Below, in pieces: positions 9,065-16,794 of a stretch of DNA of 64,000 nucleotides (its first letter is position 1; each line of letters begins with the position of its first letter). Location of the stretch: positions 62,001-126,000 of the forward strand of contig CAMVGT010000001.1 in NCBI GenBank assembly GCA_947167125.1, written 5' to 3'. The notes under the pieces were generated by a model. That model was not told the DNA's origin. It worked only from the letters and a program-made list of their open reading frames with translations, and did not search any database. A program made the translations under genes and the position numbers. This DNA comes from an uncultured Erysipelotrichaceae bacterium (lineage in GTDB: Bacteria; Bacillota_I; Bacilli_A; Erysipelotrichales; Erysipelotrichaceae).

Positions 9065-9083
9065 ACTTTCAGAATCTGAAAGT
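9065..9083. promoter_or_regulatory. Perfect 19-bp operator upstream of the PTS operon
   Basis: ACTTTCAGAATCTGAAAGT is a perfect palindrome about a single central base, 70 bases upstream of the PTS IIC start. It matches the site at 7621. It is the likely target of the RpiR regulator encoded in the operon. Confidence 0.75.
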
Positions 9084-9109
9084 TTGCGGCAGAATATGAA
9101 AAAGTCCGG

Positions 9110-9265
9110 TTATTCCGACCCCCGTGCTCTGTATTCAGATGCAAAGCCTGCGTGAACGATCTGGATTTGATCATTGCGCATCTTTGGTTCATCTTCTGTA
9201 TTCAAAATTGAGTTTGCCGCATGTCTTCCCATTGACTTCAAGGCCGTTCTTCTCCGTACTGACAT
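9110..9265 (-). pseudogene. C-terminal remnant of a LacI-family regulator
   Basis: A 51-codon minus-strand frame ends in TAA at 9110. It encodes MSVRRRTALKSMGRHAANSI followed by a polar tail. The V-R-R/T-x-x-x-x-M-G-R-x-A-A pattern is that of the last helices of LacI/GalR repressors (TTVRxPxxxMGRxAA). No upstream DNA-binding or sugar-binding domain is found, so this is a degraded leftover. It may once have controlled the adjacent sugar operon. Confidence 0.5.
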
Positions 9266-9426
9266 AGGTCATTGCGGCTTTTTTGAGATCTATTATCAGG
9301 ATTTTTTATGAGAGGGGTCAAATTCTCCGGCGAAAAACAGACACCGGAAATAAACAAAAAACCTGCATGACAGGATAATTCAGTTTGTACCAAACAGGAT
9401 AATCAAGGGTGCATGGAAACATGAGG

Positions 9427-9560
9427 TTATCCCCACCGGTAATGATTTCCTGCACGTAAAACAAATAATCTATGCTGCGATGTATTTCATGTGCTTATAT
9501 CTACAGTTTTCTCTCGCTTCTGACAGGTTTACGATCCGCATGGCAGCAAAATGGTATCAG
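9427..9560. repeat. 134-bp direct repeat, left copy
   Basis: This stretch aligns without net gaps to 10377-10510, exactly 950 bases away, at roughly 80 percent identity by eye. Both begin with a TTATCCCCAC or TTATTCCCAC type sequence, share AATGATTTCCTGCACGTAAA, and end in GCAAAATGGTATCAG. The two copies bracket a double-glycine-leader peptide gene. No good open frame spans the repeat. An 86-codon frame that starts inside it (9480-9740) has no binding site and is not called. Confidence 0.75.
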
Positions 9561-9744
9561 AAATCAATCTTTCAGACATCCTGGAGGAATTGCATTTACG
9601 CAATCCTCCCTATAGCAATTGAAGCAGCGGCCTGCATCTTAATAAAAAGATTTGTGAACAGGGTTCCATCCAAGATCAATTCTGATAAAATGACCGTAGG
9701 CACAGAATCGATGACCCAAAGAAAAAAGAAGAAGAGGTAATAGA

Positions 9745-10041
9745 ATGAAAGATATAAAAGAATTAATGCCGGAAGAACTGGAAACGGTTTCCGGCGGAAG
9801 AGCGCTGAATGCGGAAGAAGAAGCAGCCCAGTATGAAATTAACAGACGATATGAAGAATTAAGACGTCGCTATTATGATAAATGGCGTATAGACGAATGG
9901 CATGGTGTAGAAGAGATCATACATGACGCAGCAGCCAAGTGGTATCAGGCAATAAGAAATGCACCGGAAGGTTCTCCGACGATTCCGTTCTCAGACTTCT
10001 TCAATTTTGAAGAATACGAAGAACGCATAGAACACATGTGA
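9745..10041 (+). CDS. Small peptide with a double-glycine leader
   Basis: A 98-residue protein. The N-terminus MKDIKELMPEELETVSGG is a double-glycine leader of the bacteriocin/Nif11 type: an acidic amphipathic helix with L/M-x-x-E-E-L-x-x-V-x-G-G, expected to be cut after Gly-Gly by a peptidase-containing ABC exporter. The 80-residue remainder is charged and Tyr/Trp/Arg rich (RRYEELRRRYYDKW), with no cysteines, so a lanthipeptide product is unlikely. AGAGGT lies 8 bases before the ATG. No exporter or modification enzyme is encoded nearby, so it may be an orphan or depend on a distant transporter. The gene lies inside a 950-bp unit flanked by direct repeats. Confidence 0.65.
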   Translation: MKDIKELMPEELETVSGGRALNAEEEAAQYEINRRYEELRRRYYDKWRIDEWHGVEEIIHDAAAKWYQAIRNAPEGSPTIPFSDFFNFEEYEERIEHM

Positions 10042-10230
10042 TAATAGGATAAGGATTGATTCCGTTTTGTGCTGAAGTTCACAAACCTGTAAATAAGCGA
10101 GCACAATCCGTTCTGAGCCAAGGCTTCTGATTTATCAATCACTTTGATGAGAAAAGAGAGTCTTACACACATACAAACCAGATACGGTTATACTGATCCT
10201 CTCATCACCCGTTTCTCCAATACATTGAAA

Positions 10231-10274
10231 AAGAGCTGCCTGACTTTCAACAATCAGACAGCTCTTGTTTTTCG
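10231..10274 (+). terminator. Terminator downstream of the leader-peptide gene
   Basis: The stem AAGAGCTG plus CTGA pairs with TCAG plus CAGCTCTT (one mismatch) around a 10-base loop, followed by GTTTTT. The stretch 10042-10230 shows no convincing gene. Confidence 0.7.
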
Positions 10275-10376
10275 TCATTCGATGGAGTTATTTCAGATGT
10301 TGCCAAAACGCTGCCAAACGTCGTTATGAGATTTCAGAAGCCCAGTATTCATGCGGGTTTCCGGCATTTTTACAAT

Positions 10377-10510
10377 TATTCCCACTCGATAATGATTTCC
10401 TGCACGTAAAGTAAACAATTTACGTTCCAGTATATTTCATGTGTTTCTGTCTACAGTTTTCACTCTCGCCTACCTCGTTTACGATCCATATGGTAGCAAA
10501 ATGGTATCAG
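10377..10510. repeat. 134-bp direct repeat, right copy, with guaA-like tip
   Basis: Second copy of the repeat at 9427-9560. Its outer tip TTATTCCCACTCGATA (10376-10391) is identical over 16 bases to the end of the GMP synthase gene at 19099-19114, a known type of island insertion site. Just outside it on the minus strand a short frame ends in VWQRFGNI before a stop at 10303-10305 (approximate), which could be the tail of a lost integrase. These points suggest remains of an integrative element. Confidence 0.65.
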
Positions 10511-10568
10511 AGAGTGGTAGCTGTTCAAGAAGGAAACTTATTCAGTATGTTTTACCATTTCTGTTTGA

Positions 10569-11807
10569 TCAGTCTTTTAAGCATCCTATAGGAACAACGT
10601 AAACTCCATCAGGCCGGATATAGCCATACTTGGTGCCGGTGATGACAATTTTCAGATCCGGCAGACGAAGCGGAACCTGTTTTTCGGTTTTATTATATTC
10701 GCCTATCAATCTTTCTATTTCAAGAAGGTGCTTAGCTCCTTCTTCTATTTCTCTTTGCCCAAGTTTCACTTCGATCAAAGCATATCTGCCATCTTCAAGA
10801 TGAAGTACCGCATCTGCTTCCAACCCATATCTGTCACGATAGTAGGAAACCCTGCCTCCATGTTCGGACGAGTATATTTTAAGATCTCTAATGACCAGTG
10901 ATTCAAACAAGAAGCCCAGGGTTTTATAGTCTTTATCAAAGTATTCAGGGCCAACGCCCAATGCTGCAACAGCCAACGAAGGGTCAATAAAGTTCTTTTT
11001 CTTTGAAGCGCGGATTGCTGTTTTTGATCTGATTGCCGGACACCATGCCTCGACATCATCAATAATATACAGTTTCTGCAGAGCTTCAATATATTCAAAG
11101 AAAGTGCTTTCCGCCATATTTGTTTCTGTTTTCGCATCTTTATAGATATTTTTCATTTCTGTAAGCTGACAGATATTTCTGGCGTATGAACGAAGAATAG
11201 ATTCCGCCCAGGAAGGATTTCTTTTCACTTTATCAACGTTAGATATATCGACCTGTGCTGTCTGATTAAACAGTGTTTTGGCTACGATGAGTTTTGCTGC
11301 CGATTTTTCATTGATAATCGCCCGTGGCCATCCGCCCCTGCATATTGCAAAGATCAGATCTTCAACCGTTAAATCCGACTCCCACTCCTGATCATTGATA
11401 TCTTTGACATTAAACAAATCAATGAGAGATACTTTTCCGTTAGATTCTCCGCTTTCATATAAACTCATTGGATACATCTTGAGTCTGGCAATTCTCAGTG
11501 TTCCAGTATGCGGAGTATCAACATTTGATGATGAAGAACCAGTCAGAATATATTGACCGGTAAGACCGCTGTCATCCACATCCTTTCTGATTGCTCCCCA
11601 GATTTTTGGTGCATCCTGCCATTCATCAAACAAGATAGGTTTTATACCTGCAAGCAGCCTTGAAGGTCTGTTTTCAGCAAGCAGAAGATAATTCTCTCTC
11701 TCCTCTTCATCCTGAAACTCGACTACTGTAGCTGCCTTCTGTTTGGCAGTTGTGGTTTTGCCGCAGCCTTTAGGTCCGACTATGAGTACCGCCCCAAACG
11801 CGTCCAT
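10569..11807 (-). CDS. DUF4143-type AAA ATPase, N-terminus broken by a 13-bp duplication
   Basis: An ATP-binding protein of the AAA_14/DUF4143 family. The open part has Walker A GPKGCGKTT near residue 12, a Walker-B-like ILFDEW, an LTGSSS sensor-like motif, and a C-terminal nuclease-like DUF4143 half with E-A-D-A-V...A-L-I-E-V-K-L. The continuous frame from ATG 11807 lacks a binding site and about 22 N-terminal residues. The expected start is ATG 11865, which has AGGAGAG 11 bases upstream and reads MKYLHRII. An exact 13-bp tandem duplication (11827-11852) then shifts the frame and gives a TAG. Removing one copy restores MKYLHRIIDNQFELLMDAFG in frame with the rest. The role of this family is unclear; members are common accessory genes in gut bacteria. 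Confidence 0.8.
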   Translation of the reverse strand: MDAFGAVLIVGPKGCGKTTTAKQKAATVVEFQDEEERENYLLLAENRPSRLLAGIKPILFDEWQDAPKIWGAIRKDVDDSGLTGQYILTGSSSSNVDTPHTGTLRIARLKMYPMSLYESGESNGKVSLIDLFNVKDINDQEWESDLTVEDLIFAICRGGWPRAIINEKSAAKLIVAKTLFNQTAQVDISNVDKVKRNPSWAESILRSYARNICQLTEMKNIYKDAKTETNMAESTFFEYIEALQKLYIIDDVEAWCPAIRSKTAIRASKKKNFIDPSLAVAALGVGPEYFDKDYKTLGFLFESLVIRDLKIYSSEHGGRVSYYRDRYGLEADAVLHLEDGRYALIEVKLGQREIEEGAKHLLEIERLIGEYNKTEKQVPLRLPDLKIVITGTKYGYIRPDGVYVVPIGCLKD

Positions 11808-11826
11808 GAGTAATTCAAACTGGTTG

Positions 11827-11852
11827 TCTATTATCCTATTCTATTATCCTAT
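11827..11852. repeat. 13-bp tandem duplication in the 5' coding region of the ATPase
   Basis: Two adjacent identical 13-mers (ATAGGATAATAGA on the minus strand) lie 13 bases after the natural ATG at 11865. Thirteen is not a multiple of three, so the second copy frameshifts the gene after about eight codons. Loss of one copy by slippage would restore the full-length protein. Confidence 0.85.
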
Positions 11853-11906
11853 GAAGATATTTCATACACTCACTGCTCTCCTGTTTATATCTGCATTTTA
11901 TTCTAT

Positions 11907-11998
11907 CGGAGTGATTTGTGCAATTTTGTCAAAGTGATTTGTGATATTTTATCGGAGCATTTTGCGCATTTTCGCCGAAGTGATTTGCACGTTTTATA
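11907..11998. repeat. Four tandem 23-bp repeats
   Basis: Four units in exact 23-bp register start at 11907, 11930, 11953 and 11976. They share the pattern CGGAGTGATTTGYGCAATTT with several changes. Such A/T-rich tandem units resemble the multiple terminal repeats at the ends of IS21-family elements, but no transposase is present. They could also be protein-binding sites. A TGGTATCAAAATGGTATCAG segment follows at 12020-12039 and shares its last 14 bases with the ends of the 134-bp repeats. From 12040 to 12247 I see nothing else. Confidence 0.7.
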
Positions 11999-12247
11999 AA
12001 AGAAATCTGCTGCCATTTTTGGTATCAAAATGGTATCAGTATATTCTTTAATGAACTTTGTTACTGACACATCATCTGTCCGACGAATACTCCGGATCGC
12101 TGTTATGCAGGTTTCAGCATGCCTGTTCTGCGATTCCTTATTTAAATATTTCCAGCAGGCAGAAACATTCCAGAATCAACACTCATTTTATCGCCTGTAC
12201 AGAAAAGGCCTGAACATCAGGCCCTTAGAATGGTATATAGTCAGTCT

Positions 12248-12589
12248 TCAGCAAATATCTTTATAGGTAATCAGTTCAATTCCACTGTTCTTCACCCATT
12301 CCTTTACTTACGGATCCGTAATTCCTGCAAGATCGCTCAAACGGTACAGTGTGTAGCTTGTAAGTTCCATCAGTTCCTGATCCACATAGCCCATATGGCC
12401 GATCAGGAAATGACAGTCTTCATCAAGCCAGGAGTTGCCATTTGAAAGAATATAATCTTTCAGGGAAGATGCCGCCTGGTTTTCCAGTGTTGACGGGCGC
12501 CGATACCATTCAATGTGGTAGTCCGGAATACCGAATCCGACTGTTTTTTCCATAACATCAGAACTATACGGGAGACAGTTCCCTTTCAT
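12248..12589 (-). pseudogene. Broken open frame downstream of the GH1 gene
   Basis: A minus-strand frame of 93 codons ends in TAA at 12308. The same frame continues for 19 further codons with ordinary codon use (KEWVKNSGIELITYKDIC) to a TGA at 12248. This suggests a gene interrupted by a nonsense mutation. It starts 19 bases after the GH1 stop without a good binding site, so its 5' end may also be missing. I do not recognise the family. Confidence 0.45.
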
Positions 12590-12608
12590 TTCTTTTCAGA
12601 CTGTACGC

Positions 12609-13907
12609 TCAGAGCGCTTCACCGTTTGTACGGATAATTTCTGCATAATAACGGGCAGAGTCCTTGATCGTTCTCTTCTGTGTTTCATAATCGATATGAA
12701 TCAAGCCGAAACGGGGACCGTAGCCGCTGCACCACTCAAAGTTATCCATAATGCTCCAATGCTGGTAACCGAGCACCGGAATTCCCTCATCAACGGCCCG
12801 GCTGACTCCCTGCAGGAAATCATGCAGGAACGTTCTGCGGATTTCATCATGCACGCATCCATCCGCTCCCACTTCATCGGGGTTGGCCATTCCGTTTTCC
12901 GTTACCATGACAGGCAGATGATACCGTTCCCAGTACTGACGGATCGTCCAGTACAGGCAGCGGCCGTCAATCACCCAGTCCAGCATCGTTTTCGGAAGCT
13001 TTTCTGTATCATAACCTTCTTTATTGAGCAGAGGATTTGAGGGCTGGTAGACATTCACGCCGACAAAATCCATCGGTTCGGAAATGATCTTCAGATCCTC
13101 TTCGCTGAGTTTCTGCGAAAGAATCGGGCTTGCCTTGCCGAGCGCGATCGGATCCATATATAAGGAGTTGCTGCCTTCGCCGACCTGGGAGAGGAATGAT
13201 TTTTCAGCAGCGTCTTTCAGGCCTTCCTCATCCTCACTGTCAGGGATATACGTGGTGGCTGCCATTGCCAGGCCGATGACAGGCTTTGTTCTGGCGGTCT
13301 CACGGATCAGCCTGACCGCTTTGCCATGGGCCAGCAGCATATTCCTTAACGCCTCCATGCATGCCTCTATATCCGTCCGGAACGGCGCGAAGGTGCCTAC
13401 GGCATATGACAGCATGATAAATACCGAAGGTTCATTGAATGTCATCCAGTACTGAACCTGATCAGAAAATGCGTCAACAGCAGCTCTGACATACTCAAGA
13501 TAGTAATCAATGATCTTCGGATCAGGCCAGCCGCCTTCTTCATGGACCCACAGCGGCAGATCCCAATGGTACAGAGTCACAAGCGGTTCAATCCCGGCTG
13601 CCCTGAGTTCACTGATCAGATTTCTGTAGAATTCAATACCTTTGGGATTGATCCTTCCTTTTTCGGGTATGATCCTTCCCCATGAGATTGAAAAGCGGTA
13701 GCTCTTCAGTCCCAGTTCTTTCATCAGGGCAACGTCTTCTTTATAACGATGGTAGTGATCACAGGCAGTGTGACAGGTCTGGCCGTTTTCAATATGATCC
13801 CCGGCGACATCCCAGATGCTCGGGCATCTGCCGTCCTCATCCCAGGCACCTTCAATCTGTGCCGCGGCGCTCGCTGCGCCCCATAAGAAATCTTTCGGAA
13901 AGCTCAT
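12609..13907 (-). CDS. Family 1 beta-glucosidase
   Basis: 432 residues with a complete GH1 plan: FPKDFLWGAASAAAQIEG at the start, acid/base Glu in MTFNEP (about residue 165), the YHWDLP strand, and the nucleophile in VTENGMAN near residue 345. No signal peptide is present. It lies 8 bases downstream of a GPH-family sugar symporter rather than a PTS gene. A non-phosphorylated beta-glucoside is therefore the likely substrate. Confidence 0.9.
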   Translation of the reverse strand: MSFPKDFLWGAASAAAQIEGAWDEDGRCPSIWDVAGDHIENGQTCHTACDHYHRYKEDVALMKELGLKSYRFSISWGRIIPEKGRINPKGIEFYRNLISELRAAGIEPLVTLYHWDLPLWVHEEGGWPDPKIIDYYLEYVRAAVDAFSDQVQYWMTFNEPSVFIMLSYAVGTFAPFRTDIEACMEALRNMLLAHGKAVRLIRETARTKPVIGLAMAATTYIPDSEDEEGLKDAAEKSFLSQVGEGSNSLYMDPIALGKASPILSQKLSEEDLKIISEPMDFVGVNVYQPSNPLLNKEGYDTEKLPKTMLDWVIDGRCLYWTIRQYWERYHLPVMVTENGMANPDEVGADGCVHDEIRRTFLHDFLQGVSRAVDEGIPVLGYQHWSIMDNFEWCSGYGPRFGLIHIDYETQKRTIKDSARYYAEIIRTNGEAL

Positions 13908-13915
13908 AATCTTTT

Positions 13916-15367
13916 TTACTCCTCTGTTTTTTCAGCTTTGTTCAGCGCATCACGCATTTCCGCGCGCAGTACGTTGTCAATCGGATATCTGCGTTCAATG
14001 AACCACGCGATAATTCCAAGGATGAAGGGAATCAGTCCCATGATGACAACAAACCAGTTGAGCATGTCCGGCATTTTGGCAAGATCTCCGGCAAAGTCAC
14101 CGGTTTCGGAATCAACAACGTAGCCGATCCCTGCCAGCATAAATCCGACAACACTGGCGCCGACCGCTCCCTGTGCTTTGGAAAGGAAACGGTTAACCGC
14201 ATTGCAGAGACCGGAACGGTCTTTGCCGTTCTTATAGATTTCATAATCCATAATCTCAATATCAACGGTTGAGCCGGGAATATAGCCCATGCCGACCGCG
14301 GTGGTTGTGACAGCCGCGCAGACAAGGAACAGCCACGGCATTTTCTGAAGAATACCGAGAACCTGAAGCAGGAACACCACGCCGCAGGGGATTGCCTGGC
14401 AGAGCAGAAGGATTCGTATAAATTTCATCGGATCACCTATTTTCTTCATAATCGGTGCCGCGATCAATGTGCCGCCGACCAGCGGAACAAACATCAGCAT
14501 GGAGGAAATACCGGAGTAAAGCGCATATTTCGCGTTGTCCACCGCGCCGGTCGTGAGATCCGCGCACAGTCCCCACTTGATGTAATACAGCATTGTCGCA
14601 AACAGGAATGTCCAGATGAAGCCGGAGAACAGGGCCGCGCTCACATTGACGCGAAGCGCTTTGTTTTCTTTGAGAAGTTTGAAAATATCCGTGATTCTGA
14701 CTTTTTCATCTTCATCCCGTTCGGCATGATGACGTTCCTTTACCAGCGAGATGCCGATCAGCGAAATGACTGTTGTTACGAGCAGAAGGCCGCCTACGGT
14801 CAGACCGAAGGAAGTATGCATATTGTTGATGGATTTGTTTACGCCCGTCACCATAGCGATCAGCACCGCTGTCACCATGCCGGTCATCATCGAAACAATA
14901 CGGGGAGCGATCAGCAGCTTTCCGCGCTCATTCTGATCAAGCGTCAGGGTTCTGAAGATCAGGTTAGGCGCATAGAATGAGGAACCCATATCATAGAGAA
15001 GATAGAAGAAGATGACCCAGACAACCGCGAGTGCGGGGCTGATTCCTTCGGGAATGAAGAACAGCGCGGTGACGCCGACGAAGGCAGTGAGAATGGAAAG
15101 AATGATAAATGGTTTGTATTTGCCGTGTTTTCCCACTTTTGCACGGTCCATGATCCACCCTTCGATCGGATCATTCACTGCATCAAATATCCGTGAGAAC
15201 AGAAGAACACTCGAGCCTACAACCGCCCCGAAAGCACCCAGCCCGGCATAATCGGTCAGATACTGCAGAAAGAATGAAGTCATTAAGGCTGCCGCCAGTC
15301 CGTCGGTCAGGCCCATGGCTGCGGTTCCGAAAATTTCACGGAATCCGACTTTGTCAGAATTGTTCAT
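13916..15367 (-). CDS. GPH (MelB-like) sugar:cation symporter
   Basis: 483 residues from ATG 15367, chosen because GGAGG lies 7 bases upstream; the frame opens further at 15388. About twelve membrane segments are present. The MelB-family Asp/Asn-rich loop appears as F-D-A-V-N-D-P-I-E-G-W after the second helix, and a late M-D-Y-E-I-Y-K-N-G-K-D-R-S-G motif is also typical of GPH transporters. It imports a glycoside for the beta-glucosidase encoded just downstream and is divergent from an AraC-type regulator. Confidence 0.88.
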   Translation of the reverse strand: MNNSDKVGFREIFGTAAMGLTDGLAAALMTSFFLQYLTDYAGLGAFGAVVGSSVLLFSRIFDAVNDPIEGWIMDRAKVGKHGKYKPFIILSILTAFVGVTALFFIPEGISPALAVVWVIFFYLLYDMGSSFYAPNLIFRTLTLDQNERGKLLIAPRIVSMMTGMVTAVLIAMVTGVNKSINNMHTSFGLTVGGLLLVTTVISLIGISLVKERHHAERDEDEKVRITDIFKLLKENKALRVNVSAALFSGFIWTFLFATMLYYIKWGLCADLTTGAVDNAKYALYSGISSMLMFVPLVGGTLIAAPIMKKIGDPMKFIRILLLCQAIPCGVVFLLQVLGILQKMPWLFLVCAAVTTTAVGMGYIPGSTVDIEIMDYEIYKNGKDRSGLCNAVNRFLSKAQGAVGASVVGFMLAGIGYVVDSETGDFAGDLAKMPDMLNWFVVIMGLIPFILGIIAWFIERRYPIDNVLRAEMRDALNKAEKTEE

Positions 15368-15561
15368 TTGATTGCCTCCTATTTCCATGTAAGCAGGCTC
15401 AGTATAGCAACGGCGGCAGTTCTCAGATATAATATATTCGTTCCAATTTCAGCATTTTAGATTTAGTTTCTTATATTAGCCAATTTGATGAATTTAAATC
15501 TAATTTACGACAGCGAAATTATTCTGATGCCGGTAAGCTATGGATGGGAGGCAGAAAATCA

Positions 15562-16794
15562 ATGGAAAAGACGGAAGAAAAGCTGAACCTCTTTAAGGAG
15601 ATGATATCCACATGTCATCAGCTGCTGCTATGCACTTATGATCATGACTTTTTCCGGCTCGGAAACGAGACAGAAGAGGAACGGACAGCAGAAGAGCTGC
15701 TGTTCATATCATTGCCTGACGCGAATCTTCTTGAAGAAGTTTCGTCCGGCACGACGCCTGTCCTCTTCACCAGCAGATTCAGTATGATGTGGCTGCTGTG
15801 CCCTGAATACGAAGGCGGTTCTTTAAAACTGATCCATGTCCTCGGACCGTTCTTTATGGATGATATTTCCGCCCGCGCAGTCAGCGCCGGTCTGGCGGAA
15901 GCCGGGGCAACCTTCACATTGCGGCAGAAAGCGGAAAACCTGATCAGCAGGCTTCCTGTGCTCAGCTGGGGAAGAATTCAGGAATATGCGCTGATGCTGC
16001 ATTATCTGATCACCGAAGAAAAGATCCGGCAGTCCGATCTCCGTTTTTTCAGTGACAGTTCTTCAGAAACAGGCAGTTCTCAGGAGCAGCCGGCAAACGA
16101 TACACACGGCACTTATCTGGCTGAGCAGGAAATGCTCAGAATGGTACGGGAAGGAGATCTGGAACTGATCAGACATATTGACCGGATCGCTGTGACCGGC
16201 AGTATCGGCCAGCTGGCTGAAACGGGCGACACTCTGCGGCAGATGAAAAACAGTGTGCAGGTATGCGCGACACTGTTTTCACGCGCGGCGATCGAGGGCG
16301 GGCTTAGTCCCGAGACAGCATACACGCTGTGCGATATGTATTTCCAGAGTGTTGAAAAAGCAGGATCCCTCTCCGAACTGACCGGCATTTCCCAGACAAT
16401 GCATCAGGATTTTGTCAGAAGAGTTCATGCGGTGCGCACGCAGCAGCTTTCAAAGACAATTGAATCCGCATGCAGTTATATGGAACGCCATCTGGAAGAT
16501 GAGCTGAGCATTGCTTCCCTGGCTGCGTATGCGGGATATACCGAATACTACTTTTCCAAAAAATTCAAACGTGAAACCGGAATGAGCGTCGCCGGCTATC
16601 TGCGTCAGAAAAGGCTTGAAAAAGCCGCCATCCTGCTGCGTTCCACAGATCTGGATATCCAGCAGATCGCGATCCGTATGCAATTCTGCTCACAAAGCTA
16701 TTTCACTGACAATTTCCGCAGACACTACGGCGTTTCGCCCAGCCAATACCGAAAGGATGGATTATTATGCAGCGAATCTTATGCAACCCACTGA
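15562..16794 (+). CDS. AraC-family transcriptional regulator
   Basis: About 410 residues. The C-terminal 100 residues hold two helix-turn-helix motifs of the AraC type (SIASLAAYAGYTEYYFSKKF and DIQQIAIRMQFCSQSYFTDN, ending F-R-R-H-Y-G-V-S-P-S-Q-Y-R). The large N-terminal part is probably the sensor. ATG 15562 has GGGAGG 10 bases upstream and is preferred over 15544. It is divergent from the GPH transporter and overlaps the downstream GH43-like gene by 28 bases. It probably activates both units. Confidence 0.88.
   Translation: MEKTEEKLNLFKEMISTCHQLLLCTYDHDFFRLGNETEEERTAEELLFISLPDANLLEEVSSGTTPVLFTSRFSMMWLLCPEYEGGSLKLIHVLGPFFMDDISARAVSAGLAEAGATFTLRQKAENLISRLPVLSWGRIQEYALMLHYLITEEKIRQSDLRFFSDSSSETGSSQEQPANDTHGTYLAEQEMLRMVREGDLELIRHIDRIAVTGSIGQLAETGDTLRQMKNSVQVCATLFSRAAIEGGLSPETAYTLCDMYFQSVEKAGSLSELTGISQTMHQDFVRRVHAVRTQQLSKTIESACSYMERHLEDELSIASLAAYAGYTEYYFSKKFKRETGMSVAGYLRQKRLEKAAILLRSTDLDIQQIAIRMQFCSQSYFTDNFRRHYGVSPSQYRKDGLLCSESYATH

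Noticed and set aside
9480-9740. 86-codon frame before the leader-peptide gene
   Set aside because: It starts inside the 134-bp repeat, has no binding site and unusual composition.
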